The notes under the pieces: model-generated
What the model saw: only the letters and a program-made list of their open reading frames with translations
The model's database searches: none
What the model was told of the DNA's origin: nothing
Shown here: piece after piece, positions 1 to 6,284 of the stretch
Layout: each line of letters opens with the position of its first letter
Numbering within the stretch: position 1 is the stretch's first letter
Source: an uncultured bacterium
GTDB lineage: Bacteria; Patescibacteriota; Minisyncoccia; Phycocordibacterales; CAIZLB01
Assembly: GCA_903864515.1 (NCBI GenBank)
Contig: CAIPFZ010000069.1
Span: 1-10,833, forward strand
Direction of reading: 5' to 3'
DNA length: 10,833 nucleotides
Made by a program: the position numbers and the translations under genes

Positions 1-14
1 GCTTGTTCCAACAA

Positions 15-87
15 CGGGGCGTGGTGTAACGGCTAACATGCTTGCTTTGGGAGCAAGTGACTCCGGGTTCGAATCCCGGCGCCCCGA
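15..87 (+). tRNA. tRNA-Pro (anticodon UGG)
   Basis: The cloverleaf can be folded by eye. The 7-bp acceptor stem pairs CGGGGCG (15-21) with CGCCCCG (80-86), with discriminator A at 87. The D stem pairs GTGT (24-27) with ACAT (36-39). The anticodon stem pairs CTTGC (41-45) with GCAAG (53-57) around the loop TTTGGGA, giving anticodon TGG at 48-50. The T stem pairs CCGGG (63-67) with CCCGG (75-79) around TTCGAAT. CCA is not encoded (88-90 are CAA), so a CCA-adding enzyme is needed. Any promoter lies at or before the window edge. Confidence 0.97.
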
Positions 88-95
88 CAAAATAG

Positions 96-125
96 TTGAT
101 TTAAGATGGTCCAAGCTCGTACAAT
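96..125 (+). promoter_or_regulatory. predicted sigma-70-type promoter of the RNHCP gene
   Basis: TTGATT (96-101) and TACAAT (120-125) are separated by 18 bp. Transcription would start near 132 and give a leader of about 32 nt before the ATG at 164. It lies just after tRNA-Pro, so the gene need not depend on read-through from the tRNA. This is a consensus match only. Confidence 0.5.
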
Positions 126-163
126 AAGGTTATTATCTTAATTATTAACATTATATTTATTCT

Positions 164-496
164 ATGAGTAAAAAATTCACCAAGAAAAAAGAAAACTTTA
201 TTTGTGACGTCTGTAAATTTGAGGTCAAGGGAGATGGTTACACAGATCACTGTTCTAATTGTTTGTGGAGTAAACATGTGGATATAAATCCTGGAGATAG
301 ATTGGCAGAATGCCAAGGTTTAATGAAGCCTATTAAAATAGAGATTAAGAAAGATAAATACAGGGTTACTAACAAATGTGAGACCTGCGGTTATGAGAAA
401 GTGAATAATTTAGATTCTAATGACAATTGGGATAATGTTATTAAAATACAACAAAAGTTTGTATTGGATGCTTTTAATAATGGGGAGATAAAATAG
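164..496 (+). CDS. RNHCP-domain zinc-binding protein
   Basis: This 110-residue cytoplasmic protein matches the RNHCP domain family, a small cysteine-rich family of unknown function. Three CxxC pairs are visible: C14/C17, C30/C33 and C72/C75. The family signature runs from residue 28 to 54: DHCSNCL, then SKHVD, PGDR, and C50-QG. The eponymous RNHCP is changed to TDHCS here, but the HC core is kept. H29, H38 and C50 are further possible metal ligands. The length is typical of a one-domain member. No Shine-Dalgarno precedes the ATG, as for every gene in this window. The gene lies 76 bp after tRNA-Pro and is convergent with the protease gene. Zinc binding is inferred from the cysteine pattern; the molecular role is unknown. 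Confidence 0.85.
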   Translation: MSKKFTKKKENFICDVCKFEVKGDGYTDHCSNCLWSKHVDINPGDRLAECQGLMKPIKIEIKKDKYRVTNKCETCGYEKVNNLDSNDNWDNVIKIQQKFVLDAFNNGEIK

Positions 497-562
497 GGGA
501 AAGGGCAGTTTTTAAAATACCCATCAAATCAGAGTTGCTATATATCGTTTGTCGTATATCTA

Positions 563-1711
563 TTATTGATTATACTCAAAAATAGACCTACCAAGATTAG
601 CCTTGATTCTTTCATCTATGTAATCAATAGTGAGACCTCTTATTTTATTTTTCAATAAAATCTCCGATGGAACAGAATTTGAAATAATTCCAATTAGATG
701 TCCTTGATTATTAAAAATACCCCCTCCAGAAGCCCCAGATTGCCCCAAGGAACTAGGTTTTGTTTCAATTAGGCTATATGGACTATATGAGCTTCCATCG
801 AAGTTTAAAAGACCGCCTATCGAGTTTGATTCAGATTTTCTTGGTAATACTGTAAATACACCCAGCTTTCCATAAACATCTGATGGATAAGATTGTATTG
901 ATATTGAATCGTTATTATTTATTGAAGCTCTTGATATCTCTGCGGGTCTAACACTACTTAGATTGGAAATGTCCATTTGTAATATAGCTATGTCATGTTC
1001 ACCAGTTTCCGTGTGGTTTTTATCAAATACAGAATAATACTTAGAAACCCAGTTTGGATCAATAAAAACAACTCTTAATGAATAATTTCCTGTAGCTGGA
1101 TTATTAATTCTTGCGAAACAGTCGTATTTATTTGTATTTTGCTGACCATAAATTGGTGCAGCAACATGTGCTGCTGTCAAAATCAAACCAGATGAGCTTA
1201 TAATTACTCCACTTCCGGTAATAACTTTAAGGGTCTTACTTGTTTTGCTTTCGCATCTTATATTAACAACACTACTATCAAGACTCTTGATTACTTTTGC
1301 TTCCGGCTTGGTTTCTGTGGGGGTATTTTTTACAGCATCCTCATTTCTGTACCCGCCAGTCTTTAATGTTGAATAGTTTGGCGCTTTAATGTCTAATTTG
1401 CTTAATTTATCAATAGATTTTACCAATTGATCTTTGTCTGTTGGAACAAGTGAAAGATTGTCTGTTGATATATTGAGAGTGCTAATTATCTCATTTGCTC
1501 TTTCCTCGGGTGTGTTTTTGGAAAAAACTATATTTGGTGTGGAAAAGACAAATAGGGAATTGACAGGTGATATTAGTTTTCCCCCTTCAATGTTTGCTGT
1601 GTTAATTGAAGATGTGTCTGGATTAAGAAAGCTGAAAAAACCTATTATTAACAGAAAACCTTTCTGTAAGATTGATATTGAATTGTTGATTAATTCTCCA
1701 ATATTGTTCAT
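563..1711 (-). CDS. membrane-anchored trypsin-like (S1 fold) serine protease
   Basis: The 382-residue protein has a chymotrypsin-fold protease domain from about residue 140. All three catalytic residues are visible: H182 in TAAHV, D240 in EHDIAIL, and S328 in GASGGGIFN, with the oxyanion glycine before it. GHLIGII follows, as usual after the serine in HtrA-like enzymes. A hydrophobic stretch at about 15-30 is either an uncleaved anchor or a signal peptide; with few charged residues before it, an anchor seems likelier. Residues 31-135 form a Ser/Thr/Asn/Lys-rich region without a recognised domain. No PDZ domain follows the protease, so this is not a canonical DegP/DegS. It probably cleaves proteins outside the membrane; substrates cannot be inferred. 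It is transcribed alone and convergent with the RNHCP gene, 66 bp away. That gap holds no convincing terminator. Confidence 0.85.
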   Translation of the reverse strand: MNNIGELINNSISILQKGFLLIIGFFSFLNPDTSSINTANIEGGKLISPVNSLFVFSTPNIVFSKNTPEERANEIISTLNISTDNLSLVPTDKDQLVKSIDKLSKLDIKAPNYSTLKTGGYRNEDAVKNTPTETKPEAKVIKSLDSSVVNIRCESKTSKTLKVITGSGVIISSSGLILTAAHVAAPIYGQQNTNKYDCFARINNPATGNYSLRVVFIDPNWVSKYYSVFDKNHTETGEHDIAILQMDISNLSSVRPAEISRASINNNDSISIQSYPSDVYGKLGVFTVLPRKSESNSIGGLLNFDGSSYSPYSLIETKPSSLGQSGASGGGIFNNQGHLIGIISNSVPSEILLKNKIRGLTIDYIDERIKANLGRSIFEYNQ

Positions 1712-1755
1712 GTTTTAATGGTCTTTTAATATTTGATCGCTTTAACTTACTTAGT

Positions 1756-1764
1756 ATTTTAGCA
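1756..1764 (-). promoter_or_regulatory. predicted extended -10 promoter of the protease gene
   Basis: On the minus strand the sequence reads TGC-TAAAAT, an extended -10 (TGN before the hexamer), with no good -35 at 17 bp. The start would be near 1749, giving a leader of about 38 nt. The -10 is followed by ACTAA, so the local sequence AAAATACTAA nearly matches the element found at the livK and trmB promoters. Confidence 0.4.
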
Positions 1765-1780
1765 CGATTTATTAAAACTA

Positions 1781-1808
1781 TTTACTTTTACGCTATTTTT
1801 GATATAGT
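1781..1808 (+). promoter_or_regulatory. predicted promoter of tRNA-Gly
   Basis: TTTACT (1781-1786) and TATAGT (1803-1808) are spaced by 16 bp, and the expected start near 1815 is only about four bases before the mature tRNA 5' end. The position fits a single-tRNA transcription unit. Confidence 0.5.
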
Positions 1809-1818
1809 TTAAAAACAA

Positions 1819-1889
1819 GCGGGATTGGTTTAGTGGTAGAATGACTGCCTTCCAAGCAGTAGACAAGGGTTCGATTCCCTTATCCCGCA
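1819..1889 (+). tRNA. tRNA-Gly (anticodon UCC)
   Basis: The acceptor stem pairs GCGGGAT (1819-1825) with ATCCCGC (1882-1888), with discriminator A at 1889. The anticodon stem pairs ACTGC (1844-1848) with GCAGT (1856-1860) around the loop CTTCCAA, giving anticodon TCC at 1851-1853. The T loop reads TTCGATT between AAGGG and CCCTT. CCA is not encoded. The tRNA reads GGA and GGG codons. It is a single-gene unit with a promoter directly upstream and a terminator about 40 bp downstream. Confidence 0.97.
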
Positions 1890-1926
1890 CAGTATAAAGA
1901 TTGGTTTTTCAATTTAAATTAGAAAC

Positions 1927-1958
1927 AAAAAAAAGCAAGTATAAAACCTTGCTTTTTT
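1927..1958 (+). terminator. rho-independent terminator after tRNA-Gly
   Basis: AAAAAAGCAAG pairs with CTTGCTTTTTT around an 8-nt loop (1940-1947) and ends in six T. The A-tract on the 5' side would also serve as a T-tract on the minus strand, so it could work in both directions. Confidence 0.85.
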
Positions 1959-2029
1959 CTTTCGCTATTTTTTTGTTAATTAATCGACTCAAATGACCTT
2001 ATCTAAGGCCGTATATAAAGCACATGCTA

Positions 2030-2054
2030 TTTGTCAACCAAAACAGTTGACAAA
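2030..2054. promoter_or_regulatory. perfect inverted repeat (operator candidate) over the livK1 -35
   Basis: TTTGTCAAC (2030-2038) and GTTGACAAA (2046-2054) form a perfect 9-bp dyad with a 7-nt spacer. After one or two mismatches, GC (2026-2027) and GC (2057-2058) extend the symmetry. The right arm contains the TTGACA -35 hexamer of livK1, so a dimeric protein bound here would block or modulate RNA polymerase. No trailing T-run exists, so it is not a terminator. Confidence 0.55.
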
Positions 2055-2075
2055 ATGCTAAGAATAGTCTACAAT
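2047..2075 (+). promoter_or_regulatory. predicted strong sigma-70-type promoter of livK1
   Basis: A consensus TTGACA (2047-2052) and TACAAT (2070-2075) are spaced by exactly 17 bp. The start would be near 2082, with a 45-nt leader containing the AAATACTAT element. A second, weaker option is ATGTCA (2081-2086) and TAAAAT (2104-2109), also 17 bp apart, which would give a leader of about 11 nt. Confidence 0.65.
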
Positions 2076-2105
2076 ACACAATGTCAGAAGAGTCAATACT
2101 TAATA

Positions 2106-2116
2106 AAATACTATAA
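2106..2116. promoter_or_regulatory. AAATACTAT element upstream of livK1
   Basis: AAATACTATAA lies 11 bp before the ATG. The exact 9-mer AAATACTAT recurs only in front of livK2, trmB2 and trmB3 in this window. It is either a regulator-binding half of the AAATA-C-TATTT palindrome or part of a second -10 region (TAAAATACTAT). Confidence 0.45.
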
Positions 2117-2127
2117 ACAAACAATTT

Positions 2128-3261
2128 ATGAAAAAAACAACTAAAATCGCCTTAGGATTAGCCGTAATTGCTATTATATTTATCCTAATAATATTAGGTG
2201 TAAACAATAATTCAAATCAAGACAATGTTATTAAGATGGGTTATATCGGCCCAATTACAGGTCCATCTGCAGTTTTGGGAATGGATGCTATCAAGTCTAT
2301 TGAAATGGCTGTTGATGAAACAAATGCTAAAGGTGGTGTAAATGGTAGGAAAATACAGCTTATTGTAGAGGATGATAAATATCTATCAAAGGATACAGTA
2401 AATGCTTACAATAAGCTTGTAAATGTTGATAAGGTAAAGATAATTCTAATTTCGACTTATGGCGGTGTATTTGCTGTTGCAGATCAAGCTAAGGCTGACG
2501 GAGTGGTGATAATAGACCCACTTGATTGTAATAAGGATTTAGCTAGTGCAAGTAAAAATATCTTCTGTATAGCAACAGAAACTGAGTCTATCGGTACTTC
2601 ATTGGCTCAAAATTTGTCAAACAATGGGGGAAAGAAGGCTGCTGTTATGTACTCAACAAAAGATAGTTTTATGTCAATTGTGGCAAACGCGTTTGATTCT
2701 GAGTTTTCAAAAAATGGTGGTATCACAATGAAAGAAGGTTTTAATTATGATGATACTGACTATAGAGCTCAACTTCTTAAAATCAAGGAATACAATCCAG
2801 ATGCCTTAATTATTCTAGGTCACGATGAACAGGGTTTTATCATGAAGCAAGCTAGAGAGCTTGGTATAAAAGCCAAATTCATGACTACCGGTACTATTAC
2901 AAGTCCCGTTGCACAACAAAATGCAAATGGCGCAGCTGAAGGAGCACTGCTTGCTTACTGGGATTCCGCAAAGAACAATTCAAATGTTAAAGATTTTGAG
3001 ACAAAGTTTATTCAAAAAGTTGGAAGACCAGCAATATTACCATTAACAACTCATCCTGCTTACGATACCGTTAAGGTGTTAACAGACGTGGTTCTTCCAA
3101 AAATCTCTGGAAATGTAACTGGAAATAAGGTTTCAGCAGAGTTACTGAAAGTTTCAAATTATCAAGGAATAACTGGTACTATTACGATCGATAAGGATGG
3201 GGGAGCAAGAATTAAGGAGTCAGTATATAAATTAGTAAAAGGAAATCCTGTTAGTCTGTAA
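2128..3261 (+). CDS. LivK-type solute-binding protein 1 (type 1 periplasmic-binding fold)
   Basis: The 377-residue protein fits the branched-chain amino acid/amide binding protein family (Peripla_BP_6 type), usually 350-400 residues. An N-terminal KK-rich start and a hydrophobic segment (about 7-24) direct export; no lipobox cysteine and no clear AxA cleavage site follow, so it may stay anchored by this helix. The first lobe begins at about 35 with MGYIGPITGPSAVLG, followed by the family hallmark of an AVDETNAKGGVNG helix-turn and VEDDKY. C134 and C147 could form a disulfide. The C-terminal part has the usual second lobe and ends in the family's return strands (YQGITGTITID). LivK proteins deliver ligand to ABC permeases, but no permease or ATPase gene is nearby, so the ligand and partner are unknown. 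It is a paralog of the protein at 7917-9059; both share a NKL-V/I-NVDKV motif. Confidence 0.88.
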   Translation: MKKTTKIALGLAVIAIIFILIILGVNNNSNQDNVIKMGYIGPITGPSAVLGMDAIKSIEMAVDETNAKGGVNGRKIQLIVEDDKYLSKDTVNAYNKLVNVDKVKIILISTYGGVFAVADQAKADGVVIIDPLDCNKDLASASKNIFCIATETESIGTSLAQNLSNNGGKKAAVMYSTKDSFMSIVANAFDSEFSKNGGITMKEGFNYDDTDYRAQLLKIKEYNPDALIILGHDEQGFIMKQARELGIKAKFMTTGTITSPVAQQNANGAAEGALLAYWDSAKNNSNVKDFETKFIQKVGRPAILPLTTHPAYDTVKVLTDVVLPKISGNVTGNKVSAELLKVSNYQGITGTITIDKDGGARIKESVYKLVKGNPVSL

Positions 3262-3305
3262 GATTCATTGAAATCTAAGATTTGGAGAGTTTTGAGAATT
3301 TAATT

Positions 3306-3365
3306 AAAAACAGACATAAAAGTGAACCGCACCTCAAAAAGTGGACATGAAAGTGTCTGCTTTTT
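3306..3365. terminator. bidirectional terminator between livK1 and trmB1, with internal repeats
   Basis: AAAAA-CAGACA (3306-3316) pairs with TGTCTG-C-TTTTT (3354-3365), leaving one bulged base and a long 37-nt loop. T-tracts follow the stem on both strands, as expected between convergent genes. The loop contains the direct repeat GACATAAAAGTG (3313-3324) and GACATGAAAGTG (3344-3355), plus AAAAGTGGAC (3337-3346), which makes it unusual for a simple terminator. Confidence 0.6.
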
Positions 3366-3371
3366 GTATTT

Positions 3372-4118
3372 TTAGTTATTCCAAAGGGTATTAAATAAGT
3401 TCAAATATCCTTTTACTAAACTTTGATCTTTGATTTTTATTGCAGTGACAGTATGTTCTTTGTTTGAATATATAATATTAAGAACAACGCCAGCCTCTGG
3501 ATATATGTGAACACCGGCCGGGTTTTCAGTGCTTGCATCTAAATACCTCACCTCATAGGAGCCTTCTTTTTCAGTTTCTTTTTGAAATGCACTCTTTTGA
3601 TTTTTATACCCAATCATTTTAATTGTAATACCAGCGTTGTCTACGGCAGTATGGTATTTTTTCCAGATTGGTCTCATTGTTTCCTCCATAAAATCTTCAC
3701 CGCCAGAACCTATAATATACTTTGATCCACCGCGCGGTAGTTGTTTGATTAGAGATGTTAAAAGGGCTAAATATTCATCGTTACCTTTATGTATTGTAAT
3801 TTCTTGAGTTTCCGCAGACATCTTCATTTTTATTTTACTTGAAACATCCATGGCAATCTTTTGCTTTTCTTCAAACTCTTCAATTAAAATATCAGGGGAT
3901 ACAATAGAAAATGTTTTTTTACCTTTTATTTCAAACTCAGATACCAATTTTCTGGCGACCAGATGTTCTAGCGATGTGTATACAAGGCTTCTGTGGAGCC
4001 CTGTGTTGATTATCAGGGGATTGGAAGTGGCTGTCTTGAGTTCAGCTAAGGCTAAATAAACCACAGCGTCGTTTTCAGAAAAACCAAGTTTTATTAAGCT
4101 ACTAATAGTTTTATTCAT
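3372..4118 (-). CDS. TrmB-family winged-helix regulator 1
   Basis: The 248-residue protein has the TrmB arrangement. The N-terminal winged helix (about 5-75) has a GFSENDAVVYLALAEL first helix, the recognition segment TGLHRSLVYTSLEHL (39-53) and the wing KGKKTFSIVSP. A helical linker follows (about 76-100), then an effector domain (105-248) containing SGGEDFMEETM (138-148) and ending in FNTLWNN, as TrmB effector domains often do. TrmB proteins are cytoplasmic, bind DNA as dimers and respond to small ligands such as sugars. Its recognition helix resembles that of the regulator at 10002-10766 (TGLH...VY.SL in both), suggesting related operators. It is convergent with livK1 and has its own promoter only a few bases upstream. 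The ligand is unknown. Confidence 0.85.
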   Translation of the reverse strand: MNKTISSLIKLGFSENDAVVYLALAELKTATSNPLIINTGLHRSLVYTSLEHLVARKLVSEFEIKGKKTFSIVSPDILIEEFEEKQKIAMDVSSKIKMKMSAETQEITIHKGNDEYLALLTSLIKQLPRGGSKYIIGSGGEDFMEETMRPIWKKYHTAVDNAGITIKMIGYKNQKSAFQKETEKEGSYEVRYLDASTENPAGVHIYPEAGVVLNIIYSNKEHTVTAIKIKDQSLVKGYLNLFNTLWNN

Positions 4119-4121
4119 TTG

Positions 4122-4135
4122 ATGCTATTTTATCA
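4122..4135 (-). promoter_or_regulatory. predicted extended -10 of trmB1, giving an almost leaderless mRNA
   Basis: The minus strand reads TGA-TAAAAT (an extended -10, with the hexamer at 4127-4132), and the ATG occupies 4116-4118. A start 6-8 bases after the hexamer would put the mRNA 5' end at or within two bases of the start codon. The hexamer is followed by AGCAT, giving AAATAGCAT (4122-4130), an 8/9 match to the complement of the shared AAATACTAT element. Confidence 0.45.
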
Positions 4136-4171
4136 TATTTAAATCTAAAAGCACTTGATAAAAAACCATCC

Positions 4172-4207
4172 AACAAAACACCCCAGCTTTCACTGGGGCA
4201 CTTTGTT
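4172..4207 (-). terminator. rho-independent terminator of the HU gene
   Basis: CCCCAG (4181-4186) pairs with CTGGGG (4193-4198) around a 6-nt loop. After a 3x3 mismatch, AACAAA (4172-4177) pairs with TTTGTT (4202-4207). On the minus strand the hairpin is followed by TGTTTTGTTGG and then a T-run. It lies about 77 bp after the HU stop codon. Confidence 0.7.
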
Positions 4208-4216
4208 AAGTGGAAA

Positions 4217-4274
4217 CTATCTAACCAATTTAGAAATCTGCGGGTTCTATTAGATAGACCGGAGTATTCTAAAT
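4217..4274 (-). other. interleaved inverted repeats in the HU 3' untranslated region (pseudoknot topology)
   Basis: CTATCTAA (4217-4224) is complementary to TTAGATAG (4250-4257), and ATTTAGAA (4228-4235) is complementary to TTCTAAAT (4267-4274). Both are perfect 8-bp pairings. They interleave, so the RNA could form an H-type pseudoknot or two alternative hairpins between the HU stop and its terminator. Confidence 0.35.
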
Positions 4275-4283
4275 AAAATTTAA

Positions 4284-4556
4284 TTATTTAACCGCTTCCT
4301 TAAGAGCCTTTGCTGCTCTAAACTTTGGAACGTTCATAGCTGCAACCTTTACGATTTCTCCTGTTCTTGGGTTACGAGCAGAACGTGCGGCTCTTTTCTT
4401 TGCAGAGAAGATACCGAAACCAGCTACTGAAACTTCTTCGCCCTTCTTAAGTGATGCTGTGATGCCATCAAAGATAGCATTTACAACTTCCTCAGCTTGA
4501 ACTTTTGTTGTTCCTAGTACTTCATTTACTTTGTCAACCAATGCTGCTTTATTCAT
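4284..4556 (-). CDS. hup: HU-family DNA-binding protein
   Basis: This 90-residue protein is a full-length HU/IHF-family histone-like protein. The N-terminal helices (residues 1-38, MNKAALVDKVNE...) form the dimer core. GFGIFSAKKR (46-55), then RAARSARNPRTGE (55-67), form the DNA-intercalating beta arm with the conserved RNPxTG. VPKFRAAKALKEAVK closes the chain. It acts as a homodimer or heterodimer that bends and compacts DNA in the nucleoid. The residues usual for HU rather than IHF (GFGxF, RNPxTGE, PxFxxxKxLK) are intact. The gene is separated from rny upstream by 156 bp that hold its own promoter and extensive dyad symmetry, and it is followed by a terminator, so it is probably a single-gene unit. 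The ATG follows CAACAAAC with no Shine-Dalgarno. Confidence 0.96.
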   Translation of the reverse strand: MNKAALVDKVNEVLGTTKVQAEEVVNAIFDGITASLKKGEEVSVAGFGIFSAKKRAARSARNPRTGEIVKVAAMNVPKFRAAKALKEAVK

Positions 4557-4611
4557 GTTTGTTGAAGTAATTGTTTCTTTATAATTGTCGACCGCTATAA
4601 CCTTGCTATTG

Positions 4612-4640
4612 ATTATATATTAAGCCATATTTTGAATCAA
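4612..4640 (-). promoter_or_regulatory. predicted promoter of the HU gene
   Basis: On the minus strand TTGATT (4635-4640) and a consensus TATAAT (4612-4617) are spaced by exactly 17 bp. The start would be near 4605, giving a leader of about 48 nt. Confidence 0.65.
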
Positions 4641-4642
4641 GT

Positions 4643-4707
4643 GTTGAAAAGGCTTTATAAAGTTTTGACACGTTTTGATATTTACGTCAAATGTGACTAT
4701 TTTCAAC
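4643..4707. repeat. nested inverted repeats upstream of the HU promoter
   Basis: An outer pair, GTTGAAAA (4643-4650) with TTTTCAAC (4700-4707), encloses the palindrome CTTTATAAAG (4653-4662) and an inner pair TTTGAC (4664-4669) with GTCAAA (4686-4691). The block fills the gap between the rny stop and the HU -35. It could be a regulatory protein site for hup, or the folded 3' end of rny mRNA. It lacks the T-run of a classical terminator. Confidence 0.4.
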
Positions 4708-4712
4708 TTTAT

Positions 4713-6266
4713 TTATCTAGCTATTTCTGTAATCTTGTTTTCTCTAATGACGGTTATCTTAATTTCTCCAGGATATTTTAATTCTCTTTCTATCTTTATT
4801 GCTATATTTCTAGCCATATTCTTTGCTTCATAATCAGACACTCTATCCGGTGATACAAAGACCCTTATCTCTCTTCCAGCTTGTAGTGCATAAGATTTAT
4901 CTACACCACCAAATGAATTTGCAATGTCCTCTAAATCATTTAATCTCTTAATATAATTCTCTAGCGTGTCACTTCTTGCCCCGGGTCTACCGCCAGATAG
5001 TGCATCTGCAGTTTGTACTATTCTTGCTTCCAATGTCTCATAAGGGTATTCATCATGATGTGATTGCATTGCTTGAATAATTTTTTTATCAACATTAAAT
5101 TTTTCTAGCAATCTTTTTCCAATATCAACATGACTCCCACTTACCTCATGATCCAGTGCTTTTCCTATGTCGTGCAATAGCGCTCCCGCCTTGGCAACTG
5201 CAACATCGGCTCCTAATTCTTCTGCTAACATTCCAGCGATGTGTGCACATTCTATTGAGTGTTGTAAAACATTTTGTCCGTAACTTGTTCTATACTGAAG
5301 TCTTCCAAGTATTGTTGAAATTCTTGGATCGAGTCCAATAACTCCAGTTTCATAACACGCCATATCTCCCAACTTCTTTGTTTCTTTTATTATCGCATCT
5401 TTTGCTATCTCAACTTCCTTTTCAATTCTTGCTGGTTGAATTCTTCCGTCCGTAACAAGTGCTTCAAGTGCAATCTTTGCAATCTGTCTTCTTATTGGAT
5501 CAAAACATGAAAGCATAATATATCCCTGTCCTTCATCAACCAAGACCTCTACACCGGTTTCTTTTTCAAAAGTTTTTATATTTCTTCCTTCCTTTCCAAT
5601 AATCTTTCCTTTGATGTCTTCAGATGGAATTGTAACGTTTGAAGAAAACATTTCTCCATTTACCGATGAAGCTAGTCGCTGAACCGTTGCTGTTAATATT
5701 TCCTTTGCTTTATCTTCAAGTTTATCTTCAGCAAATAAATCAAATTTATTTATTCTATTAACTAAATCATCTTCCGCTTCTTTTTCTATTTTACTGAATA
5801 AAATACTTCGCGCTTCCTCTTCTGTTAGTTTAGAAATACGTTGTATTTCAAGCTTCTTTTCTTCCTCTGTTTTTTCAATTGATTTTTCTCTTTCAATCAA
5901 CTCCGCACTTTTTAGTAGATTTTTTTCCGTAGATACATCAAGTTTTCGTAGTTCTTTCTCGATTTCAATTTGTCTATTATCAATAGTCTGTTCTTTTTTA
6001 ATTAATCGATCTTCGTTCTTTTGAATATTTTCTTCTTTGTCCTTTATTTCCTTTTTTGCATTAGCAATAATATTTTTTGCCTCTTCTTGAGCATGTGAAA
6101 TAGTTAAAACAGCTTCCTCTTTTGCTATCGTTTTAATTTTTTTTGCATTCAACTCTAGAGAGTTTTTTGTACTTAATGCAACAAGTATTCTGATTAAATA
6201 TCCGATGACGAAACCGATACCTATCGCCATTATTATGAGCGCAAGGTCTGTTTGGTCTATATTCAT
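4713..6266 (-). CDS. rny: ribonuclease Y
   Basis: The 517-residue length and domain order match RNase Y, the membrane-bound endoribonuclease that starts mRNA decay in many bacteria lacking RNase E. An N-terminal membrane helix lies at about 8-30. A long Glu/Lys-rich coiled coil follows (about 38-190). The KH domain has IIGKEGRNIKTFE with its GxxG loop at 224-227. The HD domain has H336, the metal-binding H365-D366 in LLHDIGK, H379, H403/H404 in SHHDEYP, and D421 in TADALSGGRPGAR. A conserved C-terminal domain ends in ITVIRENKITEIAR. No key residue is missing. It starts 18 bp after the clpP stop with no promoter between, so the two are probably co-transcribed from the clpP promoter. The start codon has no Shine-Dalgarno; AACTAAA precedes it. 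Confidence 0.97.
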   Translation of the reverse strand: MNIDQTDLALIIMAIGIGFVIGYLIRILVALSTKNSLELNAKKIKTIAKEEAVLTISHAQEEAKNIIANAKKEIKDKEENIQKNEDRLIKKEQTIDNRQIEIEKELRKLDVSTEKNLLKSAELIEREKSIEKTEEEKKLEIQRISKLTEEEARSILFSKIEKEAEDDLVNRINKFDLFAEDKLEDKAKEILTATVQRLASSVNGEMFSSNVTIPSEDIKGKIIGKEGRNIKTFEKETGVEVLVDEGQGYIMLSCFDPIRRQIAKIALEALVTDGRIQPARIEKEVEIAKDAIIKETKKLGDMACYETGVIGLDPRISTILGRLQYRTSYGQNVLQHSIECAHIAGMLAEELGADVAVAKAGALLHDIGKALDHEVSGSHVDIGKRLLEKFNVDKKIIQAMQSHHDEYPYETLEARIVQTADALSGGRPGARSDTLENYIKRLNDLEDIANSFGGVDKSYALQAGREIRVFVSPDRVSDYEAKNMARNIAIKIERELKYPGEIKITVIRENKITEIAR

Positions 6267-6284
6267 TTTAGTTTAATTATTTTA

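Noticed and set aside
3..14. TTGTT-CC-AACAA dyad before tRNA-Pro
   Set aside because: It is only five bases per arm with a 2-nt loop and sits at the window edge; I cannot assign it to a promoter or upstream gene.
497..562. Terminator between the RNHCP and protease genes
   Set aside because: GGGCAG...TACCC offers only a three-base GC stem around an A/T core and no proper T-run, so I could not support a terminator in this 66-bp gap.
1434..1718. Open frame opposite the 5' part of the protease gene
   Set aside because: It lies wholly antisense to a protease gene with an intact catalytic triad, has no recognisable domain and no start context. The same applies to the open frames opposite trmB1 (3850-4059), rny (5156-5341), clpP (6622-6879), rsmE (7503-7781), livK2 (8019-8207, 8866-9072), trmB3 (10066-10437) and the RNHCP gene (101-316).
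3372..4118. Phospholipase-D-like catalytic activity in the TrmB effector domains
   Set aside because: No HxKxxxxD motif is visible in any of the three effector domains, so a ligand-sensing role is the supported reading.
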